From positions 1 through 57,290 of the forward strand of contig JAUYPV010000038.1 in the NCBI GenBank assembly GCA_030697555.1: a stretch of 57,290 bases of DNA, in the 5' to 3' direction. This DNA is from Hyphomonadaceae bacterium. GTDB lineage: Bacteria > Pseudomonadota > Alphaproteobacteria > Caulobacterales > Hyphomonadaceae. The notes under the pieces are model-generated. The model ran no database searches and was not told the origin of the DNA. It saw nothing but the letters and a program-made list of their open reading frames with translations. Positions 46,752 through 54,885 of this stretch are shown here, in pieces. How positions within the stretch are numbered: the first letter of the stretch is position 1; the number at the start of each line of letters is the position of its first letter. Position numbers and translations under genes: made by a program.

Positions 46752-49319
46752 TCAGCCTGTCTTGCGGCGGCTCCACCAGCCCATCTTGCGAGGAGCCGCG
46801 GCAGGTTCAGGCGCCGGTTCTTCCGGCGCGCCGTGGATCGGATGGCGCCGGATTTCGGTTTGCCGGGCTGCAACGGCTGAGTCCTCCGCGACGGGCCTAG
46901 CCTCAACCTCTACCGCGCTTGCGGCGATTTCGTGGTCGTGGCCTTGCGGCGGGTTTTGCTCGTTTTGCTGCGGGCTTTCGTATCGGCTCGGTTCGGGCCG
47001 GCTTGGCTCGAACTGGCTTTCGGCCTCGGGCTGCGGTTCGGGCCGATTTTGCCGCCGGCTTCCGCTGCGGCTTTGCCCGGACGATTGCCGCGGTTCGGCT
47101 TCGGCCTCGGACTGGTTTTGCTCGCTTTCGGGTGGGATCTCGAACACGGGCGGCGCCACTATCGGCTCGGACTGCGAGCTTGGAGATTGCGGGCTCTGGG
47201 ACGCCTCGCCGAAGTGCTCGTCCGAGTCTTCCATCTCCGGTGCCGGGGGCGCCACGATCAAGAAGGGAGCTGACGCGATCGCGTCGAGCATTTCGCCGCC
47301 GTCGGCGGCTATGTCCGGAGTGCGATTGCGGTCGCGCCCGCCGCGGCGTTTGCGTCCCCTGCCGCGGCCGCCGCGATCATCGCGATTGGCGTCACGGTTG
47401 CTGCCGCTGCTGCTGCTTTCGCGAACCTCGGCGCCGCTGCTGTCGCCGCGATCGCGTCCGCGGCCGCGATTGCGCCCGCCGCGACGCCCTCGGCGTCCGC
47501 GATTGCCGCGATCTTCGTCGCCGCCATCGGCGCTGACTTCGGCGTCAGCATCTTCCTCATGGTCGTGATCATGGTCGTGCTCATGATCGCCTTCGTCAGT
47601 GTCCGCCTCATCGTCGCCGTCGTCGATGATTTCCTCGTCCTCTTCCTCGATCTCGTCGGCGGCCGGCGGAGGCAGGGGTTTCAGCCTGGCGAGGTCGATC
47701 GGCTGCATCGGACGGTGGGCGACGACTTCGCCGCCAGCGCGACCCTCGATGGTGAACTCGCCGGTCTTGAGTTCCTCGTCCGCCTCGATGCGGACAGCGA
47801 CGTGATTGTCGGCCTCGATATTGGCGATGGAAGAGCGTTTCTCGTTGAGCAGGTAGAGCGCGACGTCCGCCGCGGCCACGACATGCACGGCCTCGACGCG
47901 GTCGTCGGCGGCGCGCGCTTCGATTGTGCGCAGGAGCTGGATCGCCGCGGACTCGATGGAACGGACGCGGCCGGTGCCGCCGCAATGGTCGCAGATCTCG
48001 GAGGAGAGCTCGAGTACGCCGGCGCGACGCCGCTGCCGGGAAATCTCGAACAGGCCGAACTGCGAGATGCGGCCGGTCTGCACGCGGGCGCGGTCGATCT
48101 TGAGCGAATCCTTCATCCGCTTTTCGACGGCGCGGTTGTTTTTGTTGTCCTCCATGTCGATGAAATCGATCACGATGAGGCCGGCAAGGTCTCGCAGACG
48201 CATCTGGCGGCACGCCTCCGCGGCGGCCTCCATGTTTGTTTTCAGTGCCGTGGCTTCGACGTTGCGCTCGCGCGTCGCCTTGCCCGAGTTGACGTCGATG
48301 GCGACCAGCGCCTCGGTCTGGTTGATGACAATGTAGCCGCCGGAAGGAAGCTGGACCGTGGGCGAGAAGATGCTCTCGAGCTGGTCTTCGATACCGGTCG
48401 AGACAAAGAGCGGGCCGTTCTCGTCGTGCAGGACCACTTTGCGCGTGTGGCTCGGCATCAGCATCTTCACGAAGGTGCGCGCCTCGTTATAGGCGTCCTC
48501 GCCTTCGACAATGATGCGTTCGACGTCCTTGTCGTAGAGATCGCGAACGGCGCGCAGCACAAGGTGCCCTTCCTCGTGGATGAGGGCAGGGGCCATCGAT
48601 TCCATCGTCTTGCCGACGATCTGCTGCCAGAGCTTGGTGAGATATTCGAAGTCGCGCCGGATCTCGTTCTTGGTGCGCTTGCCGCCGGCGGTGCGCACGA
48701 TGAGGCCCGCGCCGCGCGGTATCTCGAATTCGGAGGTGATCGCCTTGAGGCGCTTGCGGTCGCTGACGTTGGTGATCTTGCGGGAGATGCCGCCGCCGCG
48801 CGACGTGTTGGGCATCAGGACACAGTACCGTCCCGCCAGAGACAAGTAGGTGGTGAGGGCCGCGCCCTTGTTGCCGCGCTCTTCCTTGACGACCTGGACC
48901 AGCATCACCTGCCGGCGGCGGATGACTTCCTGGATCTTGTACTTGCGCTGGAAGAAGGCGTTGCGGCGGTTCTGTTTGCGCTCGTTTTCTTCCTCGGCGT
49001 CCTCGTCCTCGCCGTCGGCGTCTTCGTCCGCGGCCTGGTCAGCCTCGGCAAGCAGGGCTTCGCGATCCTCCTTGGGGATCTGGTAGTAGTCGGGATGGAT
49101 CTCGGAGAAGGCCAGGAAGCCATGGCGGTTGCCGCCGTAATCGACGAACGCCGCCTGGAGCGACGGTTCGACCCTGGTGACCTTGGCGAGGTAGATGTTT
49201 CCGCGAAGCTGGCGTTTGTTCCTGGCTTCGAAGTCGAAATCTTCAATCTGGCCGTTGGCGACGACCGCCACCCGAGTCTCCTCGGGATGGGTGGCGTCGA
49301 TCAGCATGAGCTTGCTCAT
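46752..49319 (-). CDS. rne: Ribonuclease E
   Basis: An 855-residue endoribonuclease E. The S1 domain reads NIYLAKVTRVEPSLQAAFVDYGGNRHGFLAF. The DNase I-like catalytic region has VAIDVNSGKATRERNVEATA and VIDFIDMEDNKNNRAVEKRM. CDHCGGTG is the zinc-link. A long disordered C-terminus is rich in Arg/Gly/Asp and Glu/Gln/Ser/Pro. It ends PRKMGWWSRRKTG, whose GWW matches the PNPase-binding tail described for Caulobacter RNase E. It probably scaffolds an RNA degradosome. It heads a run of three genes with the M48 and DsbA-like genes. Confidence 0.94.
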   Translation of the reverse strand: MSKLMLIDATHPEETRVAVVANGQIEDFDFEARNKRQLRGNIYLAKVTRVEPSLQAAFVDYGGNRHGFLAFSEIHPDYYQIPKEDREALLAEADQAADEDADGEDEDAEEENERKQNRRNAFFQRKYKIQEVIRRRQVMLVQVVKEERGNKGAALTTYLSLAGRYCVLMPNTSRGGGISRKITNVSDRKRLKAITSEFEIPRGAGLIVRTAGGKRTKNEIRRDFEYLTKLWQQIVGKTMESMAPALIHEEGHLVLRAVRDLYDKDVERIIVEGEDAYNEARTFVKMLMPSHTRKVVLHDENGPLFVSTGIEDQLESIFSPTVQLPSGGYIVINQTEALVAIDVNSGKATRERNVEATALKTNMEAAAEACRQMRLRDLAGLIVIDFIDMEDNKNNRAVEKRMKDSLKIDRARVQTGRISQFGLFEISRQRRRAGVLELSSEICDHCGGTGRVRSIESAAIQLLRTIEARAADDRVEAVHVVAAADVALYLLNEKRSSIANIEADNHVAVRIEADEELKTGEFTIEGRAGGEVVAHRPMQPIDLARLKPLPPPAADEIEEEDEEIIDDGDDEADTDEGDHEHDHDHDHEEDADAEVSADGGDEDRGNRGRRGRRGGRNRGRGRDRGDSSGAEVRESSSSGSNRDANRDDRGGRGRGRKRRGGRDRNRTPDIAADGGEMLDAIASAPFLIVAPPAPEMEDSDEHFGEASQSPQSPSSQSEPIVAPPVFEIPPESEQNQSEAEAEPRQSSGQSRSGSRRQNRPEPQPEAESQFEPSRPEPSRYESPQQNEQNPPQGHDHEIAASAVEVEARPVAEDSAVAARQTEIRRHPIHGAPEEPAPEPAAAPRKMGWWSRRKTG

Positions 49320-49772
49320 GTAGAAGAACCTCTTGTGAAATGCGGGCGGCGCGCAGATGCGCGGCCACGGCCCGCGAAACGGTGGGAATATGACGGATAA
49401 AGGGGGCTCGGCGTCCGGCCAGACCGACTGAATCTCGCGAAGTCGCGTTCATGGATGTCCTGGCCATGGAGGCAGCTTGGCGCTGACCTCCGTATACGCA
49501 CGAAACCGGCTACCGCCCTCTGCGATATAGGTTTTTCGGAAAACCGTCGCTATGGGCGCGGAGGCAGCCCGTTGGGGCCAGCCTCGGGACTCACATTGCA
49601 CAGATTGCGCCCGAAGGGGAAGGGACAAGGGGTCGCCTGATGAGTTATCCACAGGCTGGAGAGCCCCGCGAGCCGGTTATGCTGTTGATTTGAAGGGGGT
49701 TTTGGAGCCTTAGCGTGCAAATGCGAAGCGGCATAAACGTGGCGCACCAGCTTGGCGCGCCGCTTTCCGGTC
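49320..49772. other. 450-bp rne leader/intergenic region
   Basis: No gene is visible. On the rne strand it would include a long 5' untranslated region, as is usual for autoregulated rne mRNAs. A hairpin GGTTTT/AAAACC lies at 49530-49545. A perfect DnaA box TTATCCACA lies at 49645-49653. The region also separates the histidine kinase stop from rne. Confidence 0.5.
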
Positions 49773-51686
49773 TTAGGCCTTCATCGACTGCGCGATGATG
49801 CGGGCAAGGTCGGCCTGGCCGAAAGGTTTCGCGAGACGAGGCAGGCCGAGATCGGAACCGTCCGGCAGTTCGGCGTAGCCGGTTGCGAGAATGATCGGCA
49901 TCGCCTGGGGCGACGCCAGTATCTTCTGCGCGAGATCGGTACCGGTCATGCACGGCATGGCCTGGTCGGTGATGACAAGGTCGATCGGTTGCTTGCCGAG
50001 GATTTCGAGCGCTTCCGCGCCCGAAACCGCGTCGAACACATGATGGCCCAGGTCTTCGAGCATGGCGACCGTGTTCATCAGGATCAGCGCGTCATCGTCG
50101 ACCGCAAGGATATTTAACCCGGCCGAAGCGTAAGCCGGTGTGATGTCCGGGGATGCTTTCGCGGCTTCTTGCGGCTGGACCTCCGCCACCGGAAGCCAGA
50201 TTTCGACGCGCGCACCCTTGCCCTTTTCGCTGTGCAGCGCGAGACGCCCGCCAAGTTGTTCGGCCATGCCCTGGACCATGGAAAGGCCCAGGCCGGTGCC
50301 CTTGCCGACGCCCTTCGTCGTGAAGAACGGTTCGATCGCATGGGCGAGGGTTTCCTTGTCCATGCCTTCGCCGGTGTCGGTGACGGACAGGCACAGAAAG
50401 GCGCCGTTCCCGACGCGATCCGCTATCGGCGGGTCCGGGTTCGCTTCGCGCGCCGCTATCCTGATGACGCCACCGTTCGGCATCGCATCGCGGGCGTTGA
50501 CGGCGAGATTGAGGATCGCCAGCTCCAGCTGATTGGTGTCCGCGAAAGCCGGCGCAAGCCGAGCGGGAAAATCCATCTCCAGCGTCACGGTGGCGCCGAG
50601 CGTGCGCCTCAGCAGATCGCCAATTCCGTAGACCAGCGAAGGTACATCGACAGCGACGCGCTTGAGGTCTTGACGCCGCGCGAAGGCGAGCATGCGCTGG
50701 GTCAGCGCCGCGCCCCGTTGGGCGCCCTGCATGGCGCTATCGATCAACTGCAGCGACTTCGGATCGTCCTGAGAGCGCTTGCGAAGGAGTTCGAGGCTGC
50801 CCACGATGGCAGACAGCAGATTGTTGAAGTCGTGGGCGACGCCGCCCGTAAGCTGGCCAATGGCTTCCATCTTCTGCGACTGAAAAAAAGCCTCGCGGAC
50901 CTTCTCCAGAGCATTCTGTGTATCCTTGCGCTCGGTGATGTCGCGCGTGACCTTGGCGAAGCCGATAATCTCGCCCTGACCGTCACGGATCGGATCAATG
51001 ATGACGTGGGCCCAGAAGCGCGTGCCGCCCTTGCGGACGCGCCAGCCTTCCCTCTCGAAACGGCCTTCGGTGCGCGCAACGTGCAGAGCGCGTGCAGGTT
51101 CGCCGTTCTCGCGATCCTCGGGCGTGTAGAATAGGGAAAAATGCCGGCCAACGACTTCCCCGGCGCCGTACCCCTTAATTCTTTCGGCGCCGGAGTTCCA
51201 GTTGGAGATGTTGCCTTCCGCATCGAGCATGTAGATGGCGTAGTCGGTGACGCCCTGAACGAGCAGGCGGAAGCGCTCCTCGCTCTCGCGCAGCGCGAGG
51301 TCCGCGGCGCGGCGTTCCGTCAGGTCGCGCGTGATCTTGGCAAAACCGACCAGGTCGCCGTTGGGCAGCCTGATCGGGTCGATGATGACGTGGGTCCAGA
51401 ACTTCGTGCCGTCCTTGCGCACGCGCCAGCCTTCGTTTTCGAAGCGGCCTTCGCGGGCGGCGGTTTCAAGCGCGCGCCTCGGCAGGCCGGCCAGACGGTC
51501 TTCCTCGGTATAGAAGCGGGAGAAGTGGTGTCCGATGATTTCGGAAGCTTCGTATCCCTTGATGCGCTGGGCGCCGGGATTCCAGCTTGCCACCACGCCC
51601 TCGAAGTCGAGCATATAGATGGCGTAGTCCGTTACGGCCTCGATCAGCAGGCGATAGCGGTCATCGCCCGAAATCTGCAAAGTCAT
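49773..51686 (-). CDS. Hybrid histidine kinase with two near-identical PAS domains and a receiver
   Basis: A 637-residue cytosolic kinase with no membrane segment. PAS 1 (about 8-125) and PAS 2 (about 133-250) share almost all of DYAIYMLD.EG, RIKGY, HFS.FYT.EDR, EGRFE.EGWRVRK.GT.FW, and HVIIDPIR. The HisKA domain has the H-box GGVAHDFNNLLSAI. The ATPase domain has NLAVNARDAMPNGG, VTDTGEGMD and GTGLGLSMV. The receiver domain has the phospho-acceptor Asp in LVITDQAMP. The ATG at 51686 was chosen because upstream codons are not PAS-like. The cognate regulator is not adjacent. Its place between amiC and rne is probably an insertion. Confidence 0.88.
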   Translation of the reverse strand: MTLQISGDDRYRLLIEAVTDYAIYMLDFEGVVASWNPGAQRIKGYEASEIIGHHFSRFYTEEDRLAGLPRRALETAAREGRFENEGWRVRKDGTKFWTHVIIDPIRLPNGDLVGFAKITRDLTERRAADLALRESEERFRLLVQGVTDYAIYMLDAEGNISNWNSGAERIKGYGAGEVVGRHFSLFYTPEDRENGEPARALHVARTEGRFEREGWRVRKGGTRFWAHVIIDPIRDGQGEIIGFAKVTRDITERKDTQNALEKVREAFFQSQKMEAIGQLTGGVAHDFNNLLSAIVGSLELLRKRSQDDPKSLQLIDSAMQGAQRGAALTQRMLAFARRQDLKRVAVDVPSLVYGIGDLLRRTLGATVTLEMDFPARLAPAFADTNQLELAILNLAVNARDAMPNGGVIRIAAREANPDPPIADRVGNGAFLCLSVTDTGEGMDKETLAHAIEPFFTTKGVGKGTGLGLSMVQGMAEQLGGRLALHSEKGKGARVEIWLPVAEVQPQEAAKASPDITPAYASAGLNILAVDDDALILMNTVAMLEDLGHHVFDAVSGAEALEILGKQPIDLVITDQAMPCMTGTDLAQKILASPQAMPIILATGYAELPDGSDLGLPRLAKPFGQADLARIIAQSMKA

Positions 51687-51844
51687 TACACTACGCCCAT
51701 CACGGCCGCCCCACGCCGCTCGCCCGGCTGCAAAGCCAAGCGCGCGACTGGACTGGAAATAGCCCCTTTGTGTCGCGTGACAACTCTCGCGCCCAGGGGC
51801 GCATAACATGGATTAGGCGGAACGATTTCAGGCGAGCTGGCGCG

Positions 51845-52315
51845 TTACTTCTGGCAGGTTTGCGTCTTCTTCTGCACGCCGACCTGGCGGACCTTGCCGG
51901 TCGCGTTGTCGACGTCGAAGTAGAGGTTGCCGTAGTCGTAGATCGTGACCGGCTCGCGCGTGACGACGCAGCGCGGTTCACCCAGAGACGCACGCGCGAA
52001 GATCTGCTCGACCCCCGGGGCGACGCCGCCGGGCGTGTGGAATTTCGGGTCGTTGGCGATGATCCAGTAGACCGTGTCGTGCGCCGCCACCGTCAGGCCT
52101 TCGAAGGTGTAGGTGGTGGCTTCTGTTCCGCTGATCGGAACAGTGCTGATCGGCGTGCCCTTGAGCGACATCAGGACCGATAGCGGCATGCCGATTTCGA
52201 CCTCGCCGATCCGTTCGCCGGGGATGACGAGATCGTCGTTGCGCGTGAGAGGCGCGGTGGCGCAAGCGGCTGTCAGGAATGCCAGGAGGGCGGGGGTGAG
52301 GCAGGCAGCTTTCAT
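51845..52315 (-). CDS. Putative lipoprotein of unknown function
   Basis: A 156-residue protein with a lipoprotein signal (MKAACLTPALLAFLTAAC). The mature part (IGEVEIGMPLSVLMSLKGTP, YTFEGLTVAAHDTVYWI, YDYGNLYFDVDN) alternates strands and resembles small BLIP/SmpA-like lipoprotein folds, but no family is recognised. Two further Cys occur near the end. It is divergent from amiC. Confidence 0.6.
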   Translation of the reverse strand: MKAACLTPALLAFLTAACATAPLTRNDDLVIPGERIGEVEIGMPLSVLMSLKGTPISTVPISGTEATTYTFEGLTVAAHDTVYWIIANDPKFHTPGGVAPGVEQIFARASLGEPRCVVTREPVTIYDYGNLYFDVDNATGKVRQVGVQKKTQTCQK

Positions 52316-52505
52316 GGCGGGTCACTCATACCAAGCACCCCGCCAGCGCCAGCCGGTGCAGAACAGCGGAAAACGGGCGTCGAGTCGAGCCGGAACTGAA
52401 GCTTCCTTCCCCCGTCGCCCCGGTATTCTGCCTCTGAACCAACGGTTAACGCTGCCGGGGTAGGGCTTAAAGGTTGGGCCAGAAGGCCCTCGACCATCCT
52501 GAAGG

Positions 52506-53669
52506 GTGTGGGACGTGCGGGCGTGGGTTCTTGCAATGCTGTTTGGGCTGGGGCTGTGCGCCCCGGCTGTCGCGGATACCCCGGCGCGCGTCACGTCGGT
52601 GCGGTTCGGCGGCACGCCTGAGCGGACGCGCGTCGTCGTCGATAGCGATATTCCCCTCAAATACCATGTCTTCTTGCTGGCGGCCGGGACGCAGCGCGTG
52701 GTGATCGATCTTCCGCGGGTGAGGTGGTCGATCGACGGGCTGACGGCGGAGTCAGGGTCGGGCAAGGGTTCGGGCGTGGTGGCGGGCTACCGCTACGCGC
52801 AGAACACGGCGACGACATCGCGCCTGGTGCTGGACCTCGCCAAGCCCGCCGTGGTGAGCCGCGAATTCGTGCTGTCGCCCAAAGCGAAGGGCGAGACCTA
52901 CCGCATCGTGATGGATCTCGAGGCCGCGAGCCTCGATGATTTCGCGCAGAGCGCGACGGGCAGCAAGGCCGGGCCGCGGCAGGTCGCCGAGAAGGTGGTG
53001 CGCAAGCCGCTGATCATGATCGACCCGGGCCATGGCGGAAAAGATCCGGGCGCAAGCTCCAAGCAGGGGCTGCAGGAGAAGGACGTGACGCTCGGCATCG
53101 CGACGGCCGTGCGCGAGGAACTTCTCAAGACCGGGCGCTATGATGTGGCGCTGACGCGCTCGACGGACGTGTTCATCGAACTCGAGGATCGCGTCGCCAA
53201 GGCGCGCAATCTCGGGGCAGACCTGTTCATCTCGCTGCATGCCGACGCCGGCGGCAAGAGCGCCACGCGCGGCGCGTCGGTCTACACGCTGTCGCCCGAG
53301 GGCGAGAAGCGCGTCGAGGCGGCGAAGCACAAGAACGACTGGGTGCTCGACGTCGAGGTGGATTCCTCGCGGCCGCAGGAAGTGACCCAGATCCTCGCCG
53401 ACCTGGTGCAGCGCGAGACCAAGAACCAGTCGGCGCGGTTCGCGCAGACGCTGGTCCCGGCGCTTGCCGAGGCAGGCTGGCCGGCGCTGCAGAACACACA
53501 TCGGAAGAAAGGCTTCTATGTCCTGCTCTCGCCGGACGTGCCGGCCGTGCTGCTGGAGATGGGATTCATCACCAACGACGAAGACGCGGCGATGCTGGTC
53601 TCGGCGAAGAAGCGCGCCGCACTGGTCGACGGCGTCGCCCACGCCATCGACGCGTTTTTCGAAAGCTAG
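52506..53669 (+). CDS. amiC: N-acetylmuramoyl-L-alanine amidase (AMIN + Amidase_3)
   Basis: A 387-residue exported amidase. After the signal peptide (to about APAVADTP), an AMIN domain (VRFGGTPERTRVVVDSD, TTSRLVLDLAKP) targets the envelope. The Amidase_3 zinc domain has IDPGHGGKDPGASS (first ligand), FIELEDRVAKA (Glu), LFISLHADA (His) and LLEMGFITNDED (catalytic Glu). It cleaves peptidoglycan stem peptides at cell division. Starts GTG 52506 or 52515 are both possible. Related genomes usually have it directly before mrcA; here a VbhA/Fic pair intervenes. Confidence 0.92.
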   Translation: MWDVRAWVLAMLFGLGLCAPAVADTPARVTSVRFGGTPERTRVVVDSDIPLKYHVFLLAAGTQRVVIDLPRVRWSIDGLTAESGSGKGSGVVAGYRYAQNTATTSRLVLDLAKPAVVSREFVLSPKAKGETYRIVMDLEAASLDDFAQSATGSKAGPRQVAEKVVRKPLIMIDPGHGGKDPGASSKQGLQEKDVTLGIATAVREELLKTGRYDVALTRSTDVFIELEDRVAKARNLGADLFISLHADAGGKSATRGASVYTLSPEGEKRVEAAKHKNDWVLDVEVDSSRPQEVTQILADLVQRETKNQSARFAQTLVPALAEAGWPALQNTHRKKGFYVLLSPDVPAVLLEMGFITNDEDAAMLVSAKKRAALVDGVAHAIDAFFES

Positions 53670-53753
53670 ACGAAGCTGCTAGCCGCGAAGTAGGCTCAGC
53701 CCGGCGAGATCGGCGTAGGGCGCATATGAGAAGCGCAATGCACCACACTGCGC

Positions 53754-54324
53754 CTAAGTGATCGCCGCTTCGATTTCTTTTGCCATGGGGCCGTAGTCGC
53801 CGCGATTGGCCAGCCGAGAGGCCGCGATCCAGCGCAGTCCTGTCAACCTGGTCAGGTCGATGGTGTGGCCTGCATGGGCCGCGAGCAAGTTCAGATATTG
53901 CAGTTGCGTTCTTCCATTGCCTTCGCGGAACGGATGGACGTGGTTTATGTCGCCGATGATCTCGCCGGCCTTTGCCGCGAATGCCGCGCGATCAAGCCCG
54001 CGCAAAAAAATCCGCTTCCTCCCGCCGCCGGTGCACATCGGCCATCCCAGTGTCAATGTAGCGCATGAACTGGAACTGATCGCCGCCCTTGTTGATCTCC
54101 ACCGTGCGGATCTCGCCAGCCCAGTCGTAGACATCCTGGAACAGGTGGCGGTGGATGGCCTTCAGGTGGGCGAGGTCGAAGTTCCCGTCAGGTACGCCCT
54201 GGCGAATTCGTTGCGTGACCAGTTCGCGCTCGTGAAAGTCGAGCTTGCTGGCGCTACGTATGCCAAGCTTGTTGCGCAGCACGCCGGTCTTGGGGTTGGC
54301 GTAAGGATCGGCGTCGTCGCTCAC
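53754..54324 (-). pseudogene. Fic-family AMPylating toxin, frameshifted at a T7 tract
   Basis: Two overlapping frames together form one VbhT-like Fic protein. Frame 1 (GTG 54324 to 53992) has DPYANPKTGVLRNKLGI and HLKAIHRHLFQDVYDWAGEIRTV, then hits a stop. Frame 2 (ending 53754) continues LRGLDRAAF with the intact catalytic FIC motif HPFREGNGR at 53910-53936. The shift is at seven T on the coding strand (plus-strand A at 54004-54010); six T would restore EADFLRGLDRAAF. It overlaps the antitoxin stop by four bases. It may be a pseudogene, phase-variable, expressed by slippage, or a sequencing error. Confidence 0.8.
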
Positions 54325-54539
54325 TGATCCTGCTTGGCGGCCTCTCGGGCGCGCGCGAGCAGGTACTCGGTGCACTTCTCGTGCGACCAGCGTTCGCGCT
54401 CGAACATCTCGAACATGGCGATCTGCTCGGCGTCGAGCGGATTGCCTTCGATCTCCTGCAGCGCCATCGCTTCGAGCCGGCGTTTTCGTGCGGCCTCGAC
54501 TTCAGCGGGGGAAAGCAGCTTGTCGCCGGTCTTCAGCAT
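54321..54539 (-). CDS. VbhA-like antitoxin of the Fic module
   Basis: A 72-residue helical protein directly upstream of, and overlapping by four bases, the Fic gene. ALQEIEGNPLDAEQIAMFE corresponds to the inhibitory helix of class I Fic antitoxins. Glu31-Gly32 would place the inhibitory Glu, although the usual Ser/Thr four residues earlier is Leu. The remainder (EKCTEYLLARAREA) is helical, as in VbhA. It should block ATP binding by Fic. Confidence 0.78.
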   Translation of the reverse strand: MLKTGDKLLSPAEVEAARKRRLEAMALQEIEGNPLDAEQIAMFEMFERERWSHEKCTEYLLARAREAAKQDQ

Positions 54540-54885
54540 CGGGATTCTCTACACCAAAACCGCGCCCAAGACCAGAAACGGCAGGTGGCCCGTCGGACGG
54601 CAGGCGGGCCGCCGAAACGAGAGCAACGGAAACGCGGGGCTCAATCCTTCCGCCCCAACAACGAACTCCTACCGCCCCTGCGGCCCGCGCGGCGGGCGGC
54701 CGCAGGCGTAAACAAATGGTTAGTGAAGATGGGGTCTGTTTAGCCCGAACGCGCCTATTATCTGCGGTTTCTGGGCCTTATTGTCACCGCATTGATCGGT
54801 GATTCCAGTGTCCGATCCGCCAGCCTGACGCATTGGGCGAGCAGCGAGGCCTTGAGCCGCGTCGCCGCCCCCGAAACGGTGAGAC
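54540..54885. other. 346-bp intergenic region between the vbhA-like gene and mrcA
   Basis: No gene is visible. It should hold divergent promoters. A perfect 9-bp inverted repeat, CCTGCGGCC / GGCCGCAGG (54677-54685, 54698-54706), forms a stable hairpin without a T-run. Confidence 0.45.

Noticed and set aside
54381-54743. Open frame antisense to the VbhA-like gene extending toward mrcA
   Set aside because: The minus-strand antitoxin matches family, length and overlap with Fic; the antisense frame has no features.
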